From Burkholderiaceae bacterium (GTDB taxonomy: Bacteria; Pseudomonadota; Gammaproteobacteria; Burkholderiales; Burkholderiaceae_D): DNA of 33,707 nt. Every line of letters begins with the position of its first letter. Position 1 is the first letter of the stretch. This document shows positions 8,729 to 14,799 of the stretch, one piece after another. The position numbers and the translations under genes are program-made. The stretch spans positions 1-33,707 of the forward strand of contig JAKOOD010000607.1 of the NCBI GenBank assembly GCA_022701635.1, read 5' to 3'. The notes beneath the pieces were generated by a model that was not told the origin of the DNA, did no database searches, and saw only the letters and a program-made list of their open reading frames with translations.

Positions 8729-9580
8729 GCGTGCAGCGACGCCGGCGCCCAGCATGGCGATGCCGAACAGGGCCAGCGAGCCCGGCTCAGGCACTTCAGC
8801 CAGTTTGAACTGACCGTTGTTGCTGACGAAGAAGTTCTGGCCCGGGACGTTGGCATAGGTGGTGCCGGTGGTGCAGCCTGCGCCGGTGTAGCCGCCGAAT
8901 TGGCAGGCAACTTCCGACACCAGGTTCGCGTTGGCCGGGCTATTGAAGTTGGTCAGGCCATTGGCGTTGGTGAACGCGAATGCCAGGATGTCTTCCGAGC
9001 TCAGGTCTTGACCATTGCCACGGAAGAAGTAACCCGATGCCAGGTCGCCAGCGTTGGCCTTGGCGTACACGGTGACTTGACCGTTGCTGATCGGGTTGCC
9101 CGATGCGTCGACGTTGCCGCCGCCGCCTACCAGCACGTCGAAGCTGGCGATCAGCTTGCCGTCGTTAGCACCATAGATGCCGGCGGTCGAACCGTAGTTG
9201 GCAACGGTGTCCTGGTAAATGTTGATGGTACCGCCGGTGAACTGGAACTGGCCATTGAAAGTGCCGGTGCCGGTTGCCGCGAAGGTTGCGGTGATGTTAC
9301 CGCCCGGGTAGTTGACCGGGAACAGTTGGCCGTTGCTGTCAGCCTGAACGATGTTGAAAACAGCGTTCTCTTGGAAGTTGAAGGTGTTGTTGCCGTTGTT
9401 GGCCAGCTGGATGAAGGCGTTGCCGTTCACGTCCAGGTATTCGCCGATGGCTTGGCCGCTCGCGTAACCGGCGCCGACCGGGTTGAAGACCCAGTTGGTC
9501 AGCACGTCTTCTGCATGCGCAGCACCGGCCATGGAAAGAGCTACAGCTGCAGCGCACGACAGTTTTTTCAGAAATTTCAT
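8708..9580 (-). CDS. PEP-CTERM sorting-domain surface protein (PepA-like)
   Basis: A 290-residue exosortase target. Residues 1-23 are a Sec signal peptide (MKFLKKLSCAAAVALSMAGAAHA). The body is Gly/Asn/Thr-rich and beta-type, and contains EYLDVNGNAFIQL and NAVFN..QADSNGQLFPVNYPGGN; to my memory these resemble the flocculation-associated protein PepA of Zoogloea and relatives. The C-terminus is a complete PEP-CTERM signal: VPEP at 263-266, a hydrophobic helix, then the basic tail ARKRNKKA. XrtA, encoded at 23186-24769, should cleave at the PEP motif. Only two Cys lie in the mature body (VACQFGG and GAGCTTG), perhaps a disulfide. Translation starts after AGGAAAA, and transcription probably depends on sigma-54 (site at 9630-9644). 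The PepA assignment is less sure than the PEP-CTERM assignment. Confidence 0.93.
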   Translation of the reverse strand: MKFLKKLSCAAAVALSMAGAAHAEDVLTNWVFNPVGAGYASGQAIGEYLDVNGNAFIQLANNGNNTFNFQENAVFNIVQADSNGQLFPVNYPGGNITATFAATGTGTFNGQFQFTGGTINIYQDTVANYGSTAGIYGANDGKLIASFDVLVGGGGNVDASGNPISNGQVTVYAKANAGDLASGYFFRGNGQDLSSEDILAFAFTNANGLTNFNSPANANLVSEVACQFGGYTGAGCTTGTTYANVPGQNFFVSNNGQFKLAEVPEPGSLALFGIAMLGAGVAARKRNKKA

Positions 9581-9629
9581 GATTCGTTTTCCTCGCTTAG
9601 TTGATTGGTGGTGCTATGCCTCTTTATAA

Positions 9630-9644
9630 GCAAGCCGTGTGCCA
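9630..9644 (-). promoter_or_regulatory. Sigma-54 (RpoN) promoter of the PEP-CTERM gene
   Basis: The minus strand reads TGGCACACGGCTTGC, matching the -24/-12 consensus TGGCAC-N5-TTGC with the required GG-N10-GC spacing. The predicted transcription start is near 9618, giving a leader of about 38 nt before the ATG at 9580. Confidence 0.85.
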
Positions 9645-9706
9645 GCTTTCGGAAAATGTTTAAGATCAATGACTTACCTAAAATCAATTAAAGCAAAAAG
9701 CAGCAA

Positions 9707-9725
9707 CTGTAAAAAATGCCGACAG
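9707..9725. promoter_or_regulatory. Candidate enhancer-binding-protein site (copy 1)
   Basis: Plus strand CTGTAAAAAATGCCGACAG, an imperfect dyad (CTGT-N11-ACAG). It is centred about 86 bp upstream of the -12 of the sigma-54 promoter at 9630-9644 and matches the copy at 12851-12869 at 15 of 19 positions in the same orientation. The likely binder is a sigma-54 activator such as PrsR; this is inferred. Confidence 0.55.
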
Positions 9726-9737
9726 AACATTTGACTA

Positions 9738-9759
9738 ATAATTTCGTTATGGAAATTAT
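9738..9759. repeat. AT-rich hairpin after the nucleotidyltransferase gene
   Basis: ATAATTTC and GAAATTAT form an 8-bp perfect stem with a 6-nt loop, about 20 bp beyond the stop codon of the minus-strand HPr-rel-A operon. It lacks a GC core, so terminator function is uncertain; it could also be a regulatory dyad upstream of the PEP-CTERM gene. Confidence 0.35.
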
Positions 9760-9777
9760 ATGATTTGTTGCCACCCA

Positions 9778-10863
9778 TTAAGACGATTGTTTCTTTGAGA
9801 GGAAAGCCTTGTAAAACAGATGGCGTGCCAGCATCAGCGGCGGCATGCGCAGCCAGTTGCCGCGCACGTACAGTGCAAAACGCGCGGCGCCGGTGAATGC
9901 GTCGGCGCAGCTGGCATGCATCGGCAGCAGCGCGCGTTCGAACAGGGCATCCATCACGGCCAGCAGCGCCCGGTTTGGCGCGGCCGCGGCAAGCGCATCC
10001 AGCACCGCGTCCGGCACTGGCGTGCCGAGCAGGCGCCGGCCGTAGCGCAGCGCATAGAACAGCGGCCGTTCCAGTTCGAGCGCGCGCGCCCGTGCCGGCA
10101 GCGCTTCCCAGAAGCCGGCACGACCACCGAACTCGTGGAACAGGAAGTGCAGGTCGAGCAGGTCGCGCAAGCCCTTGTCGAATTCGCCGTCGAAGAACAG
10201 GTGCACCGCACTGTGCAGCACCATGTCGGCCGGCGCCAGCGTGGCCAGGCCGGGCGCGTGCGCGATCGGCACGGCGGCGGCGCGCAACAGTGCTGGATCC
10301 GGATGTACGGGTGCGGTCTGCGGCAGGATCGCGTGGTGGACGTCGATGCTGCTCTGCCGGCGCACGTGCTGCATCGGCGGCAGTTCGTGCATCCACTGGC
10401 GGTAATAGCGCTGGTCGTAGGCGTCGGTCTGGCTGCTGGCCCAGCCATGCAGCATCAGCGCCGACTCCACATCGTCCAGGCGCGCCTGCGGCACCATGAT
10501 GTCGATGTCGCTGAACAGGCGGCCGGCGCCAGCGCGCAGGCCGGCCATCGCGTAGGCCGCGCCTTTCAGCAGCAGCAGCGGCGCCACGTCGTCCACCCGG
10601 GCAAGCGCGGCCTGGATGCATTCGACTTCGAAACCCACCGCCTGGCGGTGGCGCGTGGCCAGCGCGCGCACCCATTCCAGGTGGGCGCGCGGCTGTGCCG
10701 GTACGGCGTCCAGCAGACCATGCTCCTCGATCAGCGCCAGCAGCGTCGGACTCAGGTTGACGCTGGTCGACTGGCGCAGCAGCAGGTCCCAGTCGGCCAG
10801 ACCCAGGCTCGGCAGCAGGCCGGGATCGCGCAGGACCGCCACCAGGATCGGCGGGCGCTTCAC
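9778..10863 (-). CDS. HPr-rel-A-associated nucleotidyltransferase family protein
   Basis: A 361-residue protein of the PF14907-type uncharacterised nucleotidyltransferases. The diagnostic stretch is LLLLKGAAYAMAGL (about residues 96-109) followed by AGRLFSDIDIMV (113-124), where K100/G101 and the acidic pair D119/D121 fit the nucleotidyltransferase G-S/D-x-D catalytic pattern. Relatives occur beside HprK-like kinases and PqqD-like proteins, including in lasso-peptide tailoring clusters. Its start overlaps the kinase stop by 4 nt (ATGA), so it is the last gene of the four-gene minus-strand operon. It probably transfers a nucleotide or sugar-like group onto a product of the system; the acceptor is unknown. 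No signal peptide is present, so it should be cytosolic. Confidence 0.82.
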   Translation of the reverse strand: MKRPPILVAVLRDPGLLPSLGLADWDLLLRQSTSVNLSPTLLALIEEHGLLDAVPAQPRAHLEWVRALATRHRQAVGFEVECIQAALARVDDVAPLLLLKGAAYAMAGLRAGAGRLFSDIDIMVPQARLDDVESALMLHGWASSQTDAYDQRYYRQWMHELPPMQHVRRQSSIDVHHAILPQTAPVHPDPALLRAAAVPIAHAPGLATLAPADMVLHSAVHLFFDGEFDKGLRDLLDLHFLFHEFGGRAGFWEALPARARALELERPLFYALRYGRRLLGTPVPDAVLDALAAAAPNRALLAVMDALFERALLPMHASCADAFTGAARFALYVRGNWLRMPPLMLARHLFYKAFLSKKQSS

Positions 10864-11774
10864 CGCGGCGCCTCCAGCGCGGCGAACAGCGCCATCGCTT
10901 CGTCCAGGTTGCTGTAGCGGAAATCGTAGCTGGCGCAGCCTTCGATCGCGCCGGCCAGGGTGGCGAACCCGCGCGCGCCCATGTGGCTGTAATTGAAGGC
11001 ATTATCGGCCACGCGGAAAAAGGCGCGGGCGCGCGGGATCGGGGTAAGCGAGGTGGCGGCGCCGGCTTCGTACTTGGGAAACACGATCCAGGCCGGGCGC
11101 GCGGTCTCGTGGGCGCGCGCGACGCTGTCCGCCGGGGCCTTCAGGTGCGCCACCGTGCCCTTGGTGGTGTTGCTGACCGGACGGCTCAATACGGCGTCGG
11201 CGACGTAGCCGCGGATCACGTCGATCGAGCGGTTCTTGAGGCTGACCGGACGCGGCACCGGCACCAGCAGGCCGTCTTGCGGACGGAACAGCGCCAGCTC
11301 GTCGGACAGCAGGCGCCAGCCGCGGTTGACGAGCGCCGCGCACAGCGTGCTCTTGCCCGATCCCGGCGGCGCCGGCAGGATCGCCGCCAGGCCGCCGCGC
11401 TCGACCACCGCGGCATGGATCATCAGGTAGGCATGGGCGCGTGTCGAGATGCACCAGTTCAGGCCCCATTCCAGCATCGGGAAGGCATGCGCTTCGGGCA
11501 GGGGCTCGAACGGCAACTGGCCGTCGAGGTCGAAATTCACCTGCGGCTGGTACCAGCGGCGCAGGCCGCCGGGGTGCTGCAGGCCAACGTGGAAATCGGC
11601 GAAGCCATCCTCGCCGTGGACCGGGTAATCGCCGTACAACAGGGCGATGCCGTCGGCCACGTGGCGGATCGGCGAACGGATGCGGCTGACGAAGGCGCCG
11701 GTCTGCACCAGCAGGCCAGGGCCCGCCAGGCGCGTCTCGAGCTGGCGGCGGCTGAGCGATGCGACCGTCAGCAT
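10860..11774 (-). CDS. HprK-related kinase A
   Basis: A 304-residue relative of HPr kinase/phosphorylase that keeps the C-terminal P-loop kinase domain. His120 (YLMIHAAVV) starts the domain, the Walker A motif GSGKST is at residues 138-143, and the acidic LLSDELAL at 155-162 matches the metal-binding strand of HprK. It matches the HPr-rel-A family, which is defined by genomic association with a small PqqD-like protein and a nucleotidyltransferase, exactly the neighbours seen here. It does not lie next to an HPr or PTS gene, so a role in carbon catabolite control is unlikely. Phosphorylation of a peptide or secreted protein is an inference by analogy with the HprK-like kinases of lasso peptide clusters. 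The start overlaps the upstream stop (ATGCTGA). Confidence 0.88.
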   Translation of the reverse strand: MLTVASLSRRQLETRLAGPGLLVQTGAFVSRIRSPIRHVADGIALLYGDYPVHGEDGFADFHVGLQHPGGLRRWYQPQVNFDLDGQLPFEPLPEAHAFPMLEWGLNWCISTRAHAYLMIHAAVVERGGLAAILPAPPGSGKSTLCAALVNRGWRLLSDELALFRPQDGLLVPVPRPVSLKNRSIDVIRGYVADAVLSRPVSNTTKGTVAHLKAPADSVARAHETARPAWIVFPKYEAGAATSLTPIPRARAFFRVADNAFNYSHMGARGFATLAGAIEGCASYDFRYSNLDEAMALFAALEAPR

Positions 11775-12055
11775 GCGAGGGTGTCGATGAGGTTCAGGTG
11801 TTGCAGGTCGCGCAACAAGGTGTCGGTCTCGAGGTCGAGTTCGTCCGGTTCGAGGTCGAATTCGGCCTGCAGGACGACGGCCAGCGCAGTGCGCGTGGCC
11901 GGGCCGCGGCGCAGCGCCAGCAGCAGTTCGATGGCGCCATCGCCCAGCAGGTGGGTGTCGCCGGACAAATCGTTATACAGGATGTACTCGCCGTCCCACT
12001 GCCGGTACTGCAGGGTCTGTCCGGGCCGCAGGCGCCACGTCTCGCTGGCGGCCAC
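11768..12055 (-). CDS. HPr-rel-A system PqqD-family peptide chaperone
   Basis: A small protein (95 residues from the GTG at 12055) with the PqqD fold pattern: a beta hairpin TWRLRPGQTLQYRQWDGEYILYNDLSGDTHLLGDGAIELLLAL, then a winged-helix C-terminus with two acidic helices ending LNLIDTLAC. PqqD-like proteins bind leader peptides of ribosomally made, modified peptides. No radical SAM gene is present; the partner here is the HprK-like kinase. The GTG lies 4 nt after the upstream stop codon and places the conserved hairpin near the N-terminus. An ATG at 12103 would add 16 unconserved-looking residues and overlap the preceding gene by 44 nt, and cannot be excluded. Confidence 0.8.
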   Translation of the reverse strand: MAASETWRLRPGQTLQYRQWDGEYILYNDLSGDTHLLGDGAIELLLALRRGPATRTALAVVLQAEFDLEPDELDLETDTLLRDLQHLNLIDTLAC

Positions 12056-12059
12056 CGGA

Positions 12060-12686
12060 TCAATCCATGGTGCCGTACAGGTAGGCGACGATGTCGTTGG
12101 CATACCACTTCTGGCCGGCCATCGGGGCGTAGTAGCCTTTCGCCACCCATTCGCTCCATACGCTGCGCAAGGACTCGATGGTGAGGAAATTGACGCGGCC
12201 CGACAACACGTTCAGGTAAGCGGCCAGCATGTACTTGGCCATCTTGGTGCTGTCGAAAGGGGCGCCATGCACGATCTGGTTGCAGCTCGCCCCGGCGTAA
12301 GCGCTGCCGATATTGCAGCTGAAATGCTTGGAAAAAGGATCGGTCGGGGAGCAGCCAGCCGGCCACGCCGTCTTGCTCCAGGCAAGCGGATCGAGGCCAT
12401 TGCACACTGCCGCCGGACCGTGGTGACTGAGCGTGCCCACGGCCTTGTTCTGGCCGACCGCCGACACTGCCGCCGAAGCCGACACGCCGCAGTAGGTACA
12501 TGCCATGCCGGGCTGGCTGTGCAGGGTCAGCAGCACACCTGCGGCACCTGCACCGGCTCGGGTAAAGCGCCGGCGTGAAGCGCCCTTGGCAGACATCGCG
12601 TCCGATGCCGCGGGCTGCGCAGCGTCCACTTGCGGAATCGATGCGACAGGATCAGTTTCGCTAGGGTGACGGTTTTGGGTAGCCAC
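12060..12686 (-). CDS. Secreted-looking Cys-containing unknown protein, first gene of HPr-rel-A operon
   Basis: A 208-residue protein I cannot assign to a named family. The start is GTG with a strong AGAGGA site 5 nt upstream. An unusual polar N-terminal extension of about 37 residues (Ala/Asp/Pro-rich) precedes SRRRFTRAGAGAAGVLLTL, which looks like a Tat-type twin-arginine signal with a short hydrophobic helix. Six Cys follow: C-x2-C in GMACTYCGV, then VCNG, AGCS, FSCN and ASCN, so three disulfides or a metal site are possible. The C-terminal part is helical and Trp/Tyr-rich (RSVWSEWVAKGYYAPMAGQKWY). It leads the operon behind a sigma-54 promoter and directly precedes the PqqD-like chaperone, which makes it a candidate substrate of the kinase and nucleotidyltransferase. 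Function unknown. Confidence 0.8.
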   Translation of the reverse strand: MATQNRHPSETDPVASIPQVDAAQPAASDAMSAKGASRRRFTRAGAGAAGVLLTLHSQPGMACTYCGVSASAAVSAVGQNKAVGTLSHHGPAAVCNGLDPLAWSKTAWPAGCSPTDPFSKHFSCNIGSAYAGASCNQIVHGAPFDSTKMAKYMLAAYLNVLSGRVNFLTIESLRSVWSEWVAKGYYAPMAGQKWYANDIVAYLYGTMD

Positions 12687-12750
12687 GTGGGTCCTCTTCG
12701 GTTTTCAGAACAGTCGGGCAGCAGCACAATGCCAGATTACGCAAAAACAA

Positions 12751-12765
12751 GCAATCCTTGTGCCA
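12751..12765 (-). promoter_or_regulatory. Sigma-54 (RpoN) promoter of the HPr-rel-A operon
   Basis: The minus strand reads TGGCACAAGGATTGC, an exact TGGCAC-N5-TTGC with GG-N10-GC spacing. The predicted transcription start is near 12739, about 53 nt before the GTG start at 12686. Confidence 0.87.
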
Positions 12766-12850
12766 GAAGCAAGCTGCCCAAAAGCAACGCTTAATAATCA
12801 GCGACTTAGGCGGCGTGCGACGATTACCCGTATTTCGCTATGCTAATCGA

Positions 12851-12869
12851 CTGTAAAGAAAACTGACAG
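12851..12869. promoter_or_regulatory. Candidate enhancer-binding-protein site (copy 2)
   Basis: Plus strand CTGTAAAGAAAACTGACAG, centred about 109 bp upstream of the -12 of the sigma-54 promoter at 12751-12765. It matches the copy at 9707-9725 at 15 of 19 positions, with the same orientation relative to its promoter, and lies right after the stop codon of the export lipoprotein gene. Confidence 0.55.
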
Positions 12870-12872
12870 CGA

Positions 12873-13505
12873 TCAGAAATAGCTTTCCGGGATGACCAGC
12901 ACATCACCCGGGCGCACCGGCACGTTGGCCGAGATGTCGCCGTCCTTGACCAGGTCGTCGATGCGCACGTTGAATTTCTGCTGCTTGCCGTCGACAGTGC
13001 GCACCAAGCTGGCGCGATTACCAGCCGCAAATTCGGTAGTGCCGCCGACTGCGATCATCACGTCCATCAGGCTCATGTCGCGGCGGTAAGGCAGCGCTTG
13101 CGGCCGGGCGGCTTGGCCGATCACGCGGATCTGCTCGCCGTAGGTGCCGACGAAACTCGACACGACCACGGTCACGACCGGCTGCTGGATGAATTTGGCC
13201 AGCGCCTTCTCGATATCACGCGCTAGTTCGGTCGAGGTCTTGCCGGACGCCGGCAGGTCTTCGACCAGCGGCGTGGTGATCTTGCCGTCCGGACGCACCG
13301 GCACCGACATCGAGACTTCCGGATTGCGCCAGACGATGATGTTGATGCTGTCGCCTGGCCCGATCAGGTAGTCCGGATTGGCCGACACCTGCGCGTCGGT
13401 CGGTGCCGGCAGCGGGCGGGTGGCACAGCCGCCCAGCGCCAGCGTGCTGGCGGCGACGAGCGCGATTGTCGAATATTTGATCAGGTTCGCCTTGTACTTG
13501 CCCAC
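12873..13505 (-). CDS. XrtA/PEP-CTERM system EPS export lipoprotein (Wza/EpsL-like)
   Basis: A 210-residue outer-membrane polysaccharide export protein. The GTG start at 13505 follows the Shine-Dalgarno GAGAGGGATC and gives a clean lipoprotein signal with lipobox LGGC (Cys27); a longer frame from 13586 lacks such support. The mature part opens with the polysaccharide export domain (DYLIGPGDSINIIVWRNPEVSMSVPVRPDGKITTPLVEDLPASGKTSTELARDI, about residues 46-100), followed by SLBB-like segments (IRVIGQAARPQALPYR) and the closing RPGDVLVIPESYF. It should form the outer-membrane pore for the EPS made by the plus-strand operon. In most XrtA loci this gene directly precedes the chain-length gene; here it is inverted and separated from it by a protease gene. 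Confidence 0.9.
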   Translation of the reverse strand: MGKYKANLIKYSTIALVAASTLALGGCATRPLPAPTDAQVSANPDYLIGPGDSINIIVWRNPEVSMSVPVRPDGKITTPLVEDLPASGKTSTELARDIEKALAKFIQQPVVTVVVSSFVGTYGEQIRVIGQAARPQALPYRRDMSLMDVMIAVGGTTEFAAGNRASLVRTVDGKQQKFNVRIDDLVKDGDISANVPVRPGDVLVIPESYF

Positions 13506-13608
13506 GTGAGATCCCTCTCGGATTGTTATTAAGCCATTAACAGCCGCATATTGTATATCAATGTGCTTTAGGACAAGGGGACGCACGATACAAATTGTTT
13601 CTCAATAT

Positions 13609-14385
13609 TTATTTCTGTTGCAACAGCTCGCGCACATAATTCCCTGGCACGGCATAGGTAATGCCGCTTGGGTTGGTGATGGCGGTTTCCTTCAGTCCCT
13701 TGACGAACACGGCGTTGATCACGCCCCACACTTTGCCGCTGGCGGGATCGTACAGGGGACTGCCGCTATTGCCCGGATAGGCAGTCGCGTCGAGCTGGAA
13801 GATATTGAAGGGCGCACGCTGCAATTGCACCAGCTGGCGCACGTCCAGCTTACGCGAGTTGAGCGACGGGGTTACCACCGGCGTGATGGCGGCCAGGGTG
13901 GCGCGGTGGGTGGCGGCATGCAGGCCCAGCACCATGCCCAGCGGATAGCCGGTAAATGCCAGTGCCTGCCCTTCGAGCGCCTTGTCCGAATCGACCAGCT
14001 CGAGCGCCGGTAGGGGCGTGCCGGTGAGGCGCAGGTGAGCCAGGTCGTGTTCGGCGTCGCGCGCCACCAGCTGGGCCGGACGGAAGCGCACCATGTCGCC
14101 GTCCGCGGTCACGATGCCGATCTGTTCCATGCGTTCGGAATCGACCGTGGCCGGCACCACATGGGAATTGGTGATGATGCTGAGGCCGTCGCCGACCACG
14201 AAGCCGGTACCGACGAACACCGTGGCCGGGCTGCGGGTGCGCTCGAAGGTGCCGACGCCGACCACCGAACGCTTGACGGTGGGCACGACGGCCGTGAGAT
14301 CGGCAGCCTGCACTACACCCGGCAGCGTCGGCAAAAAAGCAACAGCAGCACAGAGCAGCGCAATACCAGGCAGGCTCGTCTTCAT
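13609..14385 (-). CDS. Trypsin-like (S1/HtrA-type) serine protease
   Basis: A 258-residue secreted protease. The ATG at 14385 gives a Sec signal peptide (MKTSLPGIALLCAAVAFLPTLPGVVQA, cleavage near residue 27); a TTG at 14433 would add 16 residues and is less likely. The chymotrypsin-fold triad is intact: His75 in TNSHVV, Asp114 in EHDLAHLRL and Ser207 in YPGNSGSPLY. There is no PDZ domain, so it is shorter than DegP/HtrA. It is probably periplasmic or secreted and lies 103 bp upstream of the export lipoprotein gene on the same strand, possibly co-transcribed with it. A role in processing surface or PEP-CTERM proteins is only suggested by location. Confidence 0.88.
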   Translation of the reverse strand: MKTSLPGIALLCAAVAFLPTLPGVVQAADLTAVVPTVKRSVVGVGTFERTRSPATVFVGTGFVVGDGLSIITNSHVVPATVDSERMEQIGIVTADGDMVRFRPAQLVARDAEHDLAHLRLTGTPLPALELVDSDKALEGQALAFTGYPLGMVLGLHAATHRATLAAITPVVTPSLNSRKLDVRQLVQLQRAPFNIFQLDATAYPGNSGSPLYDPASGKVWGVINAVFVKGLKETAITNPSGITYAVPGNYVRELLQQK

Positions 14386-14541
14386 CCGGGCACGCACTCG
14401 ATCAGTGAAATTAATATTTCGATAAGGCAGCAAACGTGCACCCCCTTTTGCATTTAAGACATTACAATTAAGCGCTTGTTCTGGAGCAAAGCACCCAACG
14501 CAAGTCTACGCGATGACATCCTATCCTGCACGGATAAGGTG

Positions 14542-14569
14542 TTGATTTCATGCAATAAAAAGCTATGAT
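14542..14569 (+). promoter_or_regulatory. Candidate sigma-70 promoter of the EPS operon
   Basis: TTGATT (14542-14547) and TATGAT (14564-14569) are separated by 16 bp. Transcription from about 14576 would give a leader of roughly 225 nt before the chain-length gene. The prediction rests on consensus resemblance only. Confidence 0.4.
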
Positions 14570-14750
14570 TTTATTAACATAGCAGAACTAATTGCTGAAA
14601 TACAATGCAGACGACATGTGGTTTTTGGGTGCGGGAACAAGATTTGTGTTGTAGCGAGGGCACGCCTGGCCAAGCACTTCACATTTTTCTCGTGCGTAAT
14701 TGCAATTGCTCCCACTACAAGCGATCATGCGACGTATTTAATTATTTTTC

Positions 14751-14779
14751 TGACCCTGCTCAACAAGCTTGAGGGGTCA
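14751..14779 (+). promoter_or_regulatory. Leader hairpin before the EPS operon
   Basis: TGACCC-TG-CTCAA pairs with TTGAGGGGTCA: 11 bp with a 2-nt bulge and a 5-nt loop. It ends 20 bp before the ATG at 14800 and is preceded by a T-rich stretch. It could be an attenuator, a protein-binding site or a translation-control element. Only a short TTTAT follows, so it is not a standard terminator. Confidence 0.4.
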
Positions 14780-14799
14780 TTTATCGCGAGACTGACGAG

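Larger units (their letters stand above)
14386..14799. other. 414-bp AT-rich divergent intergenic region
   Basis: This is the longest gene-free stretch in the window, between the divergently transcribed protease gene and the EPS operon. It holds a candidate sigma-70 promoter (14542-14569) and a hairpin directly before the first EPS gene (14751-14779). A 69-codon open frame at 14618-14827 runs into the chain-length gene and has no credible start signal. The region is clearly more AT-rich than its flanks, as expected for a regulatory region. Confidence 0.7.

Noticed and set aside
9778-12686. Reading the HPr-rel-A operon as a lasso peptide cluster
   Set aside because: No short precursor, lasso cyclase or leader peptidase is present. 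The asparagine-synthase-like protein at 25975-27864 is the EPS amidotransferase, and the candidate substrate ends in Asp rather than the C-terminal Ser phosphorylated in paeninodin-type peptides.
14430-14443. Possible third sigma-54 site (minus strand, GG-N10-GC with TTTGCT) before the protease gene
   Set aside because: The -12 half fits, but the -24 half reads GGGGTG instead of TGGCAC and no CTGT-N11-ACAG motif lies upstream. Too weak to call.
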